Source: CAYZPE01 sp046050145
GTDB taxonomy: Bacteria > Patescibacteriota > Minisyncoccia > Phycocordibacterales > CAYZPE01
Length of the DNA stretch: 22,158 bases
Direction of reading: 5' to 3'
NCBI GenBank assembly: GCA_046050145.1
Contig: JBJOQC010000021.1
Span: 1-22,158, forward strand
In this document: positions 20,870 to 22,158 of the stretch, in pieces
Numbering within the stretch: position 1 is the first letter of the stretch
Layout: the number at the start of each line of letters is the position of its first letter
Translations under genes and position numbers: made by a program
The notes under the pieces: generated by a model
Database searches by the model: none
The model's input: only the letters and a program-made list of their open reading frames with translations
Told to the model about the DNA's origin: nothing

Positions 20870-21065
20870 GTTTAATATAATATTCTTTATTTTGTTCCGT
20901 TCCTGCCTATCTTTCCAGGCGTGTCATATTGGACTTTCCCAATAGGTCAAATGTGCTTTTAGGATCATGAACATTATCATCCTTTCTACGCTCGTACGAG
21001 GCATAGAAAATCAACCGTTTAACCCAATATATAGCTATAAGCGTATGATATTGGAAAGTTTCACC
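20870..21065 (-). other. 16S 3' flank with imperfect repeats
   Basis: This stretch between 16S and its terminator has no gene. GCGTATGATATTGGAAAGT (21041-21059) and GCGTGTCATATTGGACTTT (20919-20937) agree in 13 of 19 positions. ACTTTCCCAATA (20933-20944) can also pair with TATTGGAAAGT (21049-21059) with one bulge and so form a processing stem. No CCTCC is present on the minus strand. Confidence 0.5.
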
Positions 21066-22158
21066 TTGAAATACTCCACGAGCAGCTTCCGCTACCCGTG
21101 CCTTGTTACGACTTACTCCCTGTTACCGAATTTACCTTAGGATGTCCAAAGACATACTTCGGGTACCCCCGGCTCCCTTGAGTTGACGGGCGGTGAGTAC
21201 AAGACTTGAGAACGTATTCACCGCGGTATGGCTGACCCGCGATTACTAGCAAATCCGGCTTCATGGGGTCGAGTTGCAGCCCCCAATCCGAACTGGCGCC
21301 GCTTTTCTAACGATTAGCTCAGGGTTGCCCCGTCGCAACGCGTTGTAGCGGCGATTGTATTATGTGTGTAGCCCAGGGTATCAGAGGGCCATGCTGATTT
21401 GGCGTCATCCTCACCTTCCTCTCCCGTAAGGGAGCAGTCTCGCCTGACACTTGTAACAGGCAACGAGGGTTGCGTTCGTTACCCCACTTAAGGGAACAGC
21501 TCAAACCACGAACTGACGACAACCATGCAGCACCTGTCTAACTGTCCTTGCGGACGACACACGTTTCTGCGTGCCTTCAGTTAGATTTCTAACCCTGGTA
21601 AGGTTTTTCGTTTATCATCGAATTAAACCACATAATCCTCTGCTTGTGCAAGTCCCCGTCTATTCCTTTGAGTTTTAATCTTGCGATCGTACTACCCAGG
21701 CGGATCACTTAACGCGTTAGCTTCGCCTCTCAGAGGGTCGATACTCCGAAAAGCTAGTGATCATCGTTTAGGGCGTGGACTACCGGGGTATCTAATCCCG
21801 TTCGCTACCCACGCTTTCGTGTTTCAGCGTCAGAAATGCGCCAGTATATTGCCTTCGCCTTTGGTGTTCCCCATGATATCAACGGATTTCACCCCTACAC
21901 CATGAGTTCCATATACCTCTCGCACCCTCTAGGTTTGCCGTTTCCTCTGCAGACCCCCGGTTGAGCCGAAGAATTTAACAGAAGACTAACAAAACCGCCT
22001 ACACACCCTTTACGCCCAATAATTCCGGATAACGCTCGGGGCACTCGTATTACCGCTGCTGCTGGCACGAGTTTAGCAACCCCTTATTCCCACGGTACCG
22101 TCATTCCCCCTTGCGGAGGGTTCTTCCCGTGTAAAAGATCTTTACGTCCCTAAGGACT
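21066..22158 (-). rRNA. rrs: 16S ribosomal RNA, 5' third outside window
   Basis: The minus strand reads through the 530 loop (GTGCCAGCAGCAGCGGTAA), the 790 region (ATTAGATACCCCGGTAGTCC), the 900 region (AAACTCAAAGGAATAGACGG), TTTAATTCGATG, the 1100 region (GTAACGAACGCAACCC), the 1400 region (TTGTACTCACCGCCCGTC), AAGTCGTAACAAGG and helix 45 (CACGGGTAGC-GGAA-GCTGCTCGTG, all ten pairs). It begins in the region of Escherichia coli position 420. The CPR-specific substitutions place it in Patescibacteria. Right after helix 45 the sequence is GAGTATTTC where GATCACCTCC is universal, so the 3' end, given here as about 21066, cannot be placed exactly. No 23S follows. Confidence 0.95.

Noticed and set aside
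1..22158. CRISPR arrays, transposases or insertion sequences
   Set aside because: No regularly spaced repeats, no transposase-like frame and no paired terminal repeats were seen.

Overview
The window looks like a chromosomal segment of an ultra-small Candidate Phyla Radiation (Patescibacteria) bacterium, most likely of the Parcubacteria group. The partial 16S rRNA gene at the right end (minus strand) carries CPR-type departures from universal motifs: GCAGCAGCGG where GCAGCCGCGG is usual, AATAGACGG for AATTGACGG, and TGTACTCACC for TGTACACACC. Most of the window is AT-rich, genes are tightly packed, and several product families (a DUF4015 putative glycosidase, a PKD plus lamin-tail surface protein, a TraD/VirD4-like ATPase, many GT4 enzymes) are common in CPR genomes. 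The standard bacterial code fits: TAA, TAG and TGA all end genes, so the UGA=Gly code of Gracilibacteria is excluded.

Left part (1-8.3 kb), an envelope and surface region, mostly minus strand. It holds three GT4 glycosyltransferases (one cut by the window edge), a small plus-strand membrane protein, a PKD/lamin-tail anchored surface protein, a TraD/VirD4-like hexameric ATPase with a long disordered tail, a DUF4015 putative glycosidase and a small membrane protein. Spacings of 1 to 6 bases and overlaps of 23 and 8 bases indicate co-transcription and coupled translation.

Middle (8.3-17 kb): murC and murD (cytoplasmic peptidoglycan precursor ligases), an orphan sensor histidine kinase, two small orphan proteins, two convergent homologous GT-A-like proteins that share an RLDSxEHxP motif, a PgeF-type laccase-domain protein and pyruvate kinase.

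Right part (17-22.2 kb): tRNA-Ile(GAU) followed by a stray tRNA 3' half, then mostly single genes, each with its own promoter, Shine-Dalgarno (SD) site and terminator: small basic or orphan proteins, a membrane protein, a secreted Amidase_2 protein, a ThiF/E1-like gene broken by an in-frame amber codon, a 32-residue microprotein, and the 3' two thirds of 16S rRNA. The 16S gene is followed by a terminator, not by a spacer and 23S.

Two expression styles are visible. The core genes (mur, pyk, glycosyltransferases, ATPase) lack SD sites, and several have a -10 box only about six bases before the ATG, suggesting leaderless mRNA. The accessory small genes have strong AAGGAGG-type SD sites, TTGACA promoters and hairpin terminators. 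Strikingly, the 16S sequence after helix 45 reads GAGUAUUUC where GAUCACCUCC is expected, so no anti-SD is visible. This conflict is the observation most worth following up. All assignments come from reading the sequence; no database searches were run.
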